From the NCBI GenBank assembly GCA_029266015.1, contig JAJUFK010000178.1:1-5225 (forward strand): 5,225 nucleotides of DNA, read 5' to 3'. This DNA is from Bacteroidota bacterium (GTDB lineage: Bacteria; Bacteroidota; Bacteroidia; Bacteroidales; UBA1715). Numbering within the stretch: position 1 is the stretch's first letter; each line of letters opens with the position of its first letter. This document shows positions 1 to 5,225 of the stretch, one piece after another. The translations under genes and the position numbers were made by a program. The notes beneath the pieces are model-generated. The model was not told where the DNA came from. It was given only the letters and a program-made list of their open reading frames with translations, and searched no databases.

Positions 1-786
1 AAAGAACTAATATTAGCAGGTAATAATCATACTTTTCCAAATTACGAACCAATACAAAATTTAAAAAAATTGCGAGTACTCGATATACAAAAAAATTCAC
101 AAGCTACCGATGGAAATGTAGCTGTATTACAAAATCTTCAAGAACTACGAGAATTAGATATTTCTGATTGTAAAGGTATAACTCAATTACAATTTATAGA
201 ACAATGCACAAAATTAGTTGAATTCAGTGCTGCAAATTGTACAAACATTGTAAACTATTCTGCATTACAGAATTTAATTTTACTCAAAAAAATTAATCTT
301 TCGGGAAGTTCTGTAACTGATATCAATTTTGTATCGAATAAATCTGATTTAAAAGATTTACAAATTTCTAAAACTGCAATTTCAGACATTACATCACTCA
401 ACATGTGTGCCTCTATAGAACGTTTAGATATTTCATATACACAAGTAACTGATATAACAACTATTTCGAGACTTTGGAAACTAAAACGTTTAAATATTGC
501 ACACACAAAAATTGCATCATTAGATGCATTAGGAGCTAATTTTGAATTAACCGATTTAGATGCATCATTTACTCAAGTAAGTGATTTAACACCATTATCA
601 CAATGCAAAAAACTAACAAACATTATTGTTTACAACTCAAAAGTTACTGATATAAAAGCTTTGTACAGTTTAAATAAAATTACCAGTTTACGTGTAGATT
701 CTTCGGTGCCTCTTGCACAAATAGATGCGATTAAAATTCGATTCCCATTAATTCGAATTGATTTTGCAGAAAGTGGTAAATTATAA
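1..786 (+). CDS. Leucine-rich-repeat protein, C-terminal part (5' end outside window)
   Basis: The frame is open from base 1 to the TAA at 784-786 (261 visible codons), so the gene starts left of the window; the TTG at 70-72 is an internal Leu codon of a repeat. The visible protein is almost wholly leucine-rich repeats. Repeats begin at visible residues 24, 49, 72, 95, 117, 139, 161, 183, 205 and 227; the first are 23-25 residues and those from residue 95 are a regular 22. The pattern is LxxLxIsxTxVtDitxLsxLxx, for example IERLDISYTQVTDIT, which is the internalin-like class of bacterial LRR. The last repeat runs into a short cap (IDAIKIRFPLIRIDF) and the protein ends a few residues later. Such domains form curved solenoids that bind proteins, but partner and location cannot be told without the N-terminus. 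No membrane segment or type IX secretion C-terminal domain is visible. The gene converges on the SNF2 gene. LRR assignment is secure; function is unknown. Confidence 0.9.
   Translation, partial: KELILAGNNHTFPNYEPIQNLKKLRVLDIQKNSQATDGNVAVLQNLQELRELDISDCKGITQLQFIEQCTKLVEFSAANCTNIVNYSALQNLILLKKINLSGSSVTDINFVSNKSDLKDLQISKTAISDITSLNMCASIERLDISYTQVTDITTISRLWKLKRLNIAHTKIASLDALGANFELTDLDASFTQVSDLTPLSQCKKLTNIIVYNSKVTDIKALYSLNKITSLRVDSSVPLAQIDAIKIRFPLIRIDFAESGKL
283..744 (+). repeat. 66-bp period of the LRR coding repeats
   Basis: Seven consecutive 22-codon LRR units begin at 283, 349, 415, 481, 547, 613 and 679. The period shows in the DNA: GTAACTGATA at 313 and 445, GTAAGTGATT at 577 and GTTACTGATA at 643 are separated by exact multiples of 66 bp. 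The units are diverged elsewhere, so this is an old protein repeat and not a recent tandem duplication. Confidence 0.8.
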
Positions 787-815
787 TACTTATTACAAAA
801 AAATACTGCACTTTT

Positions 816-867
816 CACTCTATTCCACTAAATAAGAAACTTCTTCTTGTGTAAATGGGATAGAGTG
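816..867. repeat. Inverted repeat across the end of the SNF2 gene in the convergent junction
   Basis: Bases 816-827 (CACTCTATTCCA) can pair with 856-867 (TGGGATAGAGTG): twelve positions, eight of them perfect at the base of the stem, and a 28-nt loop. In the plus-strand transcript the single odd pair is a U-G wobble; in the minus-strand transcript it is a C-A mismatch. The repeat includes the SNF2 stop codon (822-820). It might serve as a bidirectional transcript end for the convergent pair, but no clean U-run follows directly on either strand (the minus strand reaches a run of T at 804-798, about 11 nt on). It may be chance. Confidence 0.35.
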
Positions 868-3666
868 TTCTTCGTATATATAATTTTTAGCCAATTCTGA
901 TTTTTTTCGTTGCAATCGTTGAATTTTTTCTTCAATTGTATTTTCAGAAATAAACCTATAAACATTCACATTATTTTTTTGCCCTATACGATGAGCTCTA
1001 CTAATTGCCTGATTTTCAACAGCAGGATTCCACCAAGGGTCTAATATAAATACATAATCTGCCTTAGTTAAATTCAAACCTACTCCACCGGCTTTTATAG
1101 AAATTAAAAAGATTTTACACTCATCATTATCTTGAAATTCCTGAATTACTTGTTCTCTATTTTTAGTACTACCAGTGAGATATGCATATGATATTCCTTG
1201 AGAAGCAAAATAATCTTTAAATAAATCTAAATGCTTTACAAACGAAGAAAATATAAGAACTTTATGATTATGTATTAAATTTTGCAATACCCGTATCACC
1301 TCATCAAATTTACCTGAATTACCTGATAATCCTTCAATTAATTGTGGATGATTTGCTATTTGGCGTAGCTTCATAAGAGCTTGCAATACGTTTATAGTTG
1401 ACTTTTGAAACGATTCTTTTTCAATAGTTTCAAAAATCATATTACGAACTTTTGATTTTTCGGTCTCATAGATTTTTTCTTGCTCATCACTCATTTTACA
1501 TATACGAACCTGTTCGGTTAGTGGTGGTAAATCTTTTGCTACTTCTTGTTTTTCGCGACGGAAAATAAATGGTTTTACAATTTTTTTTAATTGATTTTCT
1601 ATTAATTCATTTTGTTTTTCGGTACCTTTTATAAAATGCTCTTTAAAAAAAGCCAAACTACCAAGCATATCACGATTCACAAAATTAAGTTGGGCCCATA
1701 AATCAATTAAAGAATTTTCAATTGGAGTACCGGTAAGTACTAATTTACGTTGAGATTGTAAACGCAAAACCGCACTATAAATTTTTGAATCCGGATTTTT
1801 TATCATTTGACTTTCGTCAAGTATAATATAATAAAACGGAAACCTTTCAAAGCTTTCAATATCATTTCGCAACAAACCATAGGTTGTAATTACAACATGA
1901 TATTTCTTAAAATACATTACTTCTTTGTTTCTATCGTTTCCTTCATATTTAAATATTTTAATACCTGGAGCAAACTTTTTAAATTCATTATACCAATTGT
2001 GAACAATAGATGCAGGAGCAACTACTAAACTGGTAGGTTTTTGATTTGATTCTTTTTGAACATTAATTACTCGCTGTAACAATGTAATTGTTTGTAATGT
2101 CTTACCTAAACCCATATCGTCAGCCAAACAACCACCAAAATTATTAGCATCAAGATAACATAACCACCGATATCCTTCTATTTGATAAGGTCTTAAAGTA
2201 GCTTGAATTTCAGCAGGCACTTCATTGTCACGAATACCATTAGTATCTATATTCAAAAATCGTGTTTTCAAGGCATCGCTAAAATCAACCGGCAAACGCT
2301 GAATTGTTTTATAATGAATTGTTTTAAGAGTAAAAACTTCAGGGTCTTGATTTTTAGAACTGAATAAAAATAAATCCTTAAATCGTGCAAACCATTCTGT
2401 TGGAATTATACCTATTTGATTATCAGGCAAAATTACTACCGGATCTTCTTGCAAAATGTTTCGACGTAACCGTTTGAATGGTATTTTATATTCACCAAAT
2501 GACACTATTGCATGAACATCAAACCAATCAATAGAATCTGAAGATACCGAAATATCAATGTGTGCTTGTAAATTTTGTATTTTCTTATCAGACTCATCAA
2601 ATATTTCAATAGCATAAGAGTCTATTATTTGCTTATGTTCACGTATCCATTGTAAAATATCATAATATCCATCTGAATTATACCCTTTAACCTTCCATAA
2701 ATTTCCTTCATGTATCAAATTTTCTTGTAAAAGTATTGATGCAAATTCTTTTTCAAATTCAAAATTACGATGAACTCGTACATATTTAGGAACATTTTTT
2801 ATATTGGTATATTCTACAGAATACGGTTGTGTAATACCAAAATCATTAAGTTTCCACTTTCTATAAGAAATACCAAATTCTATAGCAGCATTGTTTTGAA
2901 TATCACGAACTATACTTGCGGTAAGTGTTGGTTTTTCATAAATATCAATTATATCAAATCCTTTATTTGTAACCGTAAAATTTTTAATACAGTTTAGTAC
3001 AAAAGTGTCAAAATACTGTTGTTCAAATTTTTGCGGTATAACTATCTGCTTTTTATTAAAAAAAGGTAAAAGTTTCTTACTATCAATTGTTTGTAAATGA
3101 TACAATGTTTTTTCAATAATTATAAGTCCCGGAGAATTAGATAATACAACAAAAGGTTTACCTATTAAAGAAATAGGTTTAGAATTAACAACTACATCTA
3201 ATCCGTACTCCAATCCTGTTTGTGTTTTATTAAAATTAAATGTTACTTGCGGTGCATTTGTAGGATATGTAATTAAATCTTCCGAATATAAATTTGCTTC
3301 ACCTTCACGAAGATATAAAGGCACTGCATGGTCTTTAATAATTTTAAAACATTCATATATATGTTTTTCAATATAGGGACGAATCTCTTCGGTAAAATAA
3401 TCTTCTTTTACTTTCTCTAAAAAATCTTTTTGTGCATCTTTTTTTTTCTTCGCAAATTTTGTAAATAATTGTTTTTCATCATATTTAGCAATTAATGAAA
3501 CAATTTTTTTTTCGTACGATGCTGTATATTTTGTATTTGATTCGGGCAATAAATATTCTACAGGCTCATAAAAGTCTTTGTCGGCATTTTTAACAATATC
3601 AAATGCTGCCAACACCCAGCCTATAAGTCTGTGTTTTTGAATAATTACAGCAAAACGAGATTCCAT
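820..3666 (-). CDS. SNF2-family DEAD/DEAH-box helicase (DNA-translocating ATPase)
   Basis: Complete 948-residue protein of the Swi2/Snf2 branch of helicase superfamily 2, ATPases that track along double-stranded DNA and remodel protein-DNA complexes rather than unwinding long duplexes. The motor occupies the C-terminal half. It starts at LRPYQIEGYRWL (491-502); Walker A is DDMGLGKT (516-523, Lys522); motif II is DESQ (617-620); motif III is LTGTPIEN (644-651). LRQIANHP follows at 767-774, the second RecA lobe has KVLIFSSF (802-809), motif V is AGGVGLNL (859-866), and motif VI is QAISRAHRIGQ (886-896, with Arg890 and Arg893 as likely arginine fingers). Residues 1 to about 490 carry no motif I can name; they are rich in beta-strand-like and charged stretches and resemble the long N-terminal region of other Bacteroidota SNF2 proteins. 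The ATG is the natural start, with only AT-rich sequence and no Shine-Dalgarno before it. The gene diverges from truA and stands alone. All motor motifs are present, so it should be active; its cellular role is unknown. Confidence 0.95.
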   Translation of the reverse strand: MESRFAVIIQKHRLIGWVLAAFDIVKNADKDFYEPVEYLLPESNTKYTASYEKKIVSLIAKYDEKQLFTKFAKKKKDAQKDFLEKVKEDYFTEEIRPYIEKHIYECFKIIKDHAVPLYLREGEANLYSEDLITYPTNAPQVTFNFNKTQTGLEYGLDVVVNSKPISLIGKPFVVLSNSPGLIIIEKTLYHLQTIDSKKLLPFFNKKQIVIPQKFEQQYFDTFVLNCIKNFTVTNKGFDIIDIYEKPTLTASIVRDIQNNAAIEFGISYRKWKLNDFGITQPYSVEYTNIKNVPKYVRVHRNFEFEKEFASILLQENLIHEGNLWKVKGYNSDGYYDILQWIREHKQIIDSYAIEIFDESDKKIQNLQAHIDISVSSDSIDWFDVHAIVSFGEYKIPFKRLRRNILQEDPVVILPDNQIGIIPTEWFARFKDLFLFSSKNQDPEVFTLKTIHYKTIQRLPVDFSDALKTRFLNIDTNGIRDNEVPAEIQATLRPYQIEGYRWLCYLDANNFGGCLADDMGLGKTLQTITLLQRVINVQKESNQKPTSLVVAPASIVHNWYNEFKKFAPGIKIFKYEGNDRNKEVMYFKKYHVVITTYGLLRNDIESFERFPFYYIILDESQMIKNPDSKIYSAVLRLQSQRKLVLTGTPIENSLIDLWAQLNFVNRDMLGSLAFFKEHFIKGTEKQNELIENQLKKIVKPFIFRREKQEVAKDLPPLTEQVRICKMSDEQEKIYETEKSKVRNMIFETIEKESFQKSTINVLQALMKLRQIANHPQLIEGLSGNSGKFDEVIRVLQNLIHNHKVLIFSSFVKHLDLFKDYFASQGISYAYLTGSTKNREQVIQEFQDNDECKIFLISIKAGGVGLNLTKADYVFILDPWWNPAVENQAISRAHRIGQKNNVNVYRFISENTIEEKIQRLQRKKSELAKNYIYEEHSIPFTQEEVSYLVE

Positions 3667-3684
3667 GTTTTGAAATTAATTCAA

Positions 3685-3692
3685 CGAAAATA
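3685..3692 (-). promoter_or_regulatory. Possible -7 element for the SNF2 gene
   Basis: Reading the minus strand, TATTTTCG matches the Bacteroidota -7 consensus TAnnTTTG at all but one of the fixed positions and lies 18 nt before the ATG. No good TTG -33 element is found at the usual 17-23 nt upstream; the nearest is a TTA at 18 nt. The A-rich tract further upstream could aid polymerase binding. Weak call. Confidence 0.25.
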
Positions 3693-3716
3693 CCACAAGA
3701 TTTGAAGTTTTAAGTA

Positions 3717-3736
3717 TTTTTTTTTTATTTTTTTTT
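3717..3736. promoter_or_regulatory. T10-A-T9 tract in the divergent spacer
   Basis: Ten T, one A and nine T lie between the SNF2 and truA genes, about 50 bp from the SNF2 start and about 77 bp from the truA start. Poly(dA:dT) is stiff and often acts as an upstream promoter element or nucleoid-protein site; on the minus strand it sits upstream of the SNF2 promoter candidate. Homopolymers of this length can also vary in length between isolates. The tract itself is certain; the role is inferred. Confidence 0.45.
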
Positions 3737-3749
3737 AACACTATAACAT

Positions 3750-3784
3750 TTGTTCTCGGTTTTTATTGCTTTTATGTACATTTG
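3750..3784 (+). promoter_or_regulatory. Bacteroidota-type promoter for truA
   Basis: TACATTTG at 3777-3784 is a perfect match to the -7 element TAnnTTTG read by the Bacteroidota housekeeping sigma factor. The best -33 partner is TTG at 3750-3752, separated by 24 nt, one more than the usual 17-23. Transcription would begin near 3790, giving a leader of about 25 nt to the ATG at 3814. This placement also argues against any start codon upstream of it. Confidence 0.55.
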
Positions 3785-3813
3785 TATGCAATTACAAATT
3801 ACTCATACAAATT

Positions 3814-4563
3814 ATGCGGTACTGTATACATTTAGCATACAACGGAACTCGATTTCATGGTTGGCAAACACAACCAAATGCCATTTCTGTGCAAGCATGT
3901 ATTGAAGAATGTTTAAGCAAAATTATTGGTGAATCTATTGAAATAATTGGAGCAGGCAGAACAGATACCGGTGTGCATGCTTCTAATTATTATGCTCATG
4001 TTGATATTACTCATGAAATAAACTGTACCGATGTACAATACAAACTCAATAAAATGCTTTCGCATGATATAGTTATTTATACCATTTTTAAAGTCAATAA
4101 CGAATTTCACGCTCGATTTTCGGCTCTATGGCGCACATATACCTACACACTCAGTCTGCAAAAAAATCCATTTTTGCAAGAAACTACATGGTTGTATTCA
4201 TATCCGCTCAATATAGAAGCAATGAATAATGCTGCGGCACTTTTGCAAACATATACCGACTTTACAAGTTTTAGTAAATTACATACTGATGTAAACAACA
4301 ATAATTGTACAATTACTTATGCTAAATGGGAACAAAAAGGAGACTTGTTAATTTTTACAATTACCGCAAACCGTTTTTTGCGAAATATGGTACGAGCAAT
4401 TACGGGAACTTTAATAGATGTTGGCAGAGGTAAAACAAGTATTCCTGAATTTTGTACCATTATTGAAAGTAAAAACAGACAAAATGCAGGAACATCTATC
4501 CCTGCACTTGGTTTATGCCTTGTTGATATAGGTTATGAATGGGAACATTATAAATGTAAGTAA
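3814..4563 (+). CDS. truA: tRNA pseudouridine(38-40) synthase TruA
   Basis: TruA converts uridine to pseudouridine at positions 38, 39 and 40 of the anticodon arm of many tRNAs, supporting anticodon-loop stability and reading-frame maintenance; it is cytosolic and needs no cofactor. From the ATG at 3814 the protein is 249 residues, normal for the family. The N-terminus MRYCIHLAYNGTRFHGWQ is the classic opening. The catalytic aspartate is Asp51 in GAGRTDTGVHA (46-56). RTYTYTL and the C-terminal FLRNMVRAITGTLIDVGRG block are the other family signatures. The frame continues upstream to a TTG at 3766, but that would add 16 residues before the conserved start and lies upstream of the -7 element, so it is rejected. 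There is no Shine-Dalgarno. Asn10 replaces the more common Asp in the YDGT motif, which is not the catalytic residue. The gene diverges from SNF2 and precedes tpx with a 183-bp gap, so it is probably transcribed alone. Confidence 0.97.
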   Translation: MRYCIHLAYNGTRFHGWQTQPNAISVQACIEECLSKIIGESIEIIGAGRTDTGVHASNYYAHVDITHEINCTDVQYKLNKMLSHDIVIYTIFKVNNEFHARFSALWRTYTYTLSLQKNPFLQETTWLYSYPLNIEAMNNAAALLQTYTDFTSFSKLHTDVNNNNCTITYAKWEQKGDLLIFTITANRFLRNMVRAITGTLIDVGRGKTSIPEFCTIIESKNRQNAGTSIPALGLCLVDIGYEWEHYKCK

Positions 4564-4608
4564 TTATAAAACAACTCTTTTATTTCAAAAAAATATATAA
4601 TAGGTCTT

Positions 4609-4636
4609 TTGTTTAAGTATAATACAAATAATTTTT
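4609..4636 (+). promoter_or_regulatory. Possible promoter for tpx
   Basis: TTG at 4609-4611 is followed after 17 nt by TAATTTTT at 4629-4636, which matches the -7 consensus TAnnTTTG except for its last base. Transcription would start around 4643, leaving a leader of about 100 nt that contains the inverted repeat at 4691-4705. No better match lies nearer the ATG. Confidence 0.3.
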
Positions 4637-4690
4637 TGCAAATAACGTGTAAGGTCTTTACAATCTAAAAGTCATACTAGTAAAGCAAAT

Positions 4691-4705
4691 ACCTAATATT
4701 TAGGT
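4691..4705. promoter_or_regulatory. 7-1-7 inverted repeat upstream of tpx, candidate operator
   Basis: ACCTAATATTTAGGT has six-base arms (ACCTAA / TTAGGT) paired perfectly around TAT, or seven-base arms with one mismatch around a central A. It ends 41 bp before the tpx ATG. Fur-family regulators, including the peroxide sensor PerR, bind 15-bp 7-1-7 sites, and PerR commonly controls peroxidases. The outer bases differ from the known PerR box (TTATAATnATTATAA), so the regulator is not identified. It could also be a short RNA hairpin in the leader. Confidence 0.35.
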
Positions 4706-4746
4706 GTATTTTCTATAAAATAAGTAACTTATAAAACATATAACTC

Positions 4747-5225
4747 ATGGCAACAATTACATTGAAAGGAAACGAAATACAAACAATTGGGTCACTCCCT
4801 GCAATAGGTTCACAAGCTCCTAACGTACAGTTGGTTACTACCGACTTACAAACAGTTTCAATTTCAGATTATAAAGGAAAAAAAGTTGTATTAAATATTT
4901 TTCCAAGTATTGATACAGGAGTATGTGCTGCATCTGTAAGAGCATTTAACTCACATGCAAACTCTTTACCTAATACTGTGGTATTGTGTATTTCACGTGA
5001 TTTACCTTTTGCCCAAGCTCGATTTTGTGGTGCCGAAGGGTTAACAAATGTTATAAATCTTTCTGATTTCAACACGGGTGATTTTGGCAAATCATATGGA
5101 TTAGAAATAACAAGTGGTCCATTAAAAGGTCTTCATTCGCGAGCAGTAATAATTCTTGATGAACAAGGCACTGTAAAATATACAGAACAAGTACCTGAAA
5201 TTGCACAAGAACCTAATTATAATGC
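4747..5225 (+). CDS. tpx: Thiol peroxidase Tpx (atypical 2-Cys peroxiredoxin), 3' end outside window
   Basis: Tpx reduces hydrogen peroxide and organic hydroperoxides, with electrons usually supplied by thioredoxin; E. coli Tpx is periplasmic, but no signal peptide is present here. There are 159 full codons before the right edge; the family is usually about 165-170 residues, so only a few are missing. Opening MATITLKGNEI and SLPAIGSQAP are typical. The active site is PSIDTGVCAASVR (53-65), with Thr57 and peroxidatic Cys60; the resolving cysteine is Cys94 in RFCGAEG (92-98); Arg132 in LHSRAV completes the catalytic set, matching E. coli Thr58, Cys61, Cys95 and Arg133. Cys81 is a third, non-catalytic cysteine also seen in relatives. 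VPEIAQEPNY (149-158) is the conserved C-terminal stretch. The ATG at 4747 gives the canonical N-terminus. A 7-1-7 symmetric site upstream hints at peroxide or metal control. Identification is very secure. Confidence 0.97.
   Translation, partial: MATITLKGNEIQTIGSLPAIGSQAPNVQLVTTDLQTVSISDYKGKKVVLNIFPSIDTGVCAASVRAFNSHANSLPNTVVLCISRDLPFAQARFCGAEGLTNVINLSDFNTGDFGKSYGLEITSGPLKGLHSRAVIILDEQGTVKYTEQVPEIAQEPNYN

Larger units (their letters stand above)
4564..4746. other. truA-tpx intergenic spacer
   Basis: This 183-bp, very AT-rich gap has no coding frame of note. Just after the truA stop an AT-only inverted repeat, ATAAAA (4566-4571) and TTTTAT (4578-4583) around CAACTC, is followed by only two further T; it is too weak to call a terminator. 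AGGTCTTT occurs at 4602-4609 and again at 4652-4659. A promoter candidate and a symmetric site, listed separately, occupy the rest. There is no purine-rich ribosome-binding site before the tpx ATG. Confidence 0.6.

Noticed and set aside
70..72. TTG as start codon of the LRR gene
   Set aside because: The frame is open to base 1, and a further LRR-like segment (KELILAGNN) precedes it; this TTG is the first Leu of a repeat.
1807..1818. DESQ motif II as a sign of a dead ATPase
   Set aside because: The metal-binding Asp617 and catalytic Glu618 are present; variation at the third and fourth positions is common in bacterial SNF2 proteins and all other motor motifs are intact.
1807..2997. Short plus-strand open frames (1807-2028, 2770-2997) inside the SNF2 gene
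   Set aside because: They are antisense to conserved helicase sequence and their translations are low-complexity, rich in Ile, Phe, Asn and Lys, as expected from AT-rich noncoding frames.
820..3666. SNF2 gene as part of a phage-defence cassette such as DISARM
   Set aside because: No methyltransferase, phospholipase D-like nuclease or other defence partner lies in the window; the neighbours are truA and tpx, both housekeeping genes.
4566..4585. Rho-independent terminator after truA
   Set aside because: The stem is six A-T pairs only, with no GC and no proper T-run after it; too unstable to call.
4869..5090. Minus-strand open frame of 73 codons
   Set aside because: It lies wholly antisense to the tpx active-site region, which is unmistakably coding on the plus strand; no recognisable protein.
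1..5225. tRNA or rRNA genes, CRISPR arrays, insertion sequences, attachment sites
   Set aside because: No cloverleaf-like sequence, regularly spaced direct repeats with unique spacers, transposase frame or terminal inverted repeats with target duplications were seen.

Overview
This window looks like an ordinary chromosomal stretch of a strongly AT-rich member of the Bacteroidota. The evidence is indirect but consistent. None of the three visible start codons has a Shine-Dalgarno sequence in front of it. A perfect match to the Bacteroidota -7 promoter element (TAnnTTTG) lies just upstream of truA. The proteins (a bacterial SNF2 protein with a long N-terminal extension and a DESQ motif II, TruA, atypical 2-Cys peroxiredoxin Tpx) read like Bacteroidota versions. 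TGG is used for Trp, and the stops seen are TAA and TAG, so nothing suggests a recoded genome.

Layout: (1) Positions 1-786, plus strand: the 3' part of a leucine-rich-repeat protein gene that enters from the left edge, with about ten internalin-like repeats of 22-25 residues. (2) A 33-bp convergent gap, then 3666-820, minus strand: a complete 948-residue SNF2-family helicase/ATPase. (3) A 147-bp divergent spacer (3667-3813) with a T10-A-T9 tract and promoter-like elements facing both ways. (4) 3814-4563, plus strand: truA, tRNA pseudouridine synthase, 249 residues from a corrected ATG start. (5) A 183-bp spacer (4564-4746) with a weak promoter candidate and a 7-1-7 inverted repeat. (6) 4747 to the right edge, plus strand: tpx, thiol peroxidase, lacking only its last few codons.

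The four genes do not form one operon or an evident pathway. They are a surface or scaffold-type repeat protein of unknown role, a DNA-translocating ATPase, a tRNA modification enzyme and a peroxide-detoxifying enzyme, with orientation +, -, +, +. There is no sign of a mobile element, CRISPR array, RNA gene, prophage or defence cassette, and I do not see a new biological system here. The items most worth checking are the symmetric site in front of tpx, the inverted repeat at the end of the SNF2 gene, the A/T-tract divergent spacer, and the two A9 runs early in the SNF2 coding sequence.
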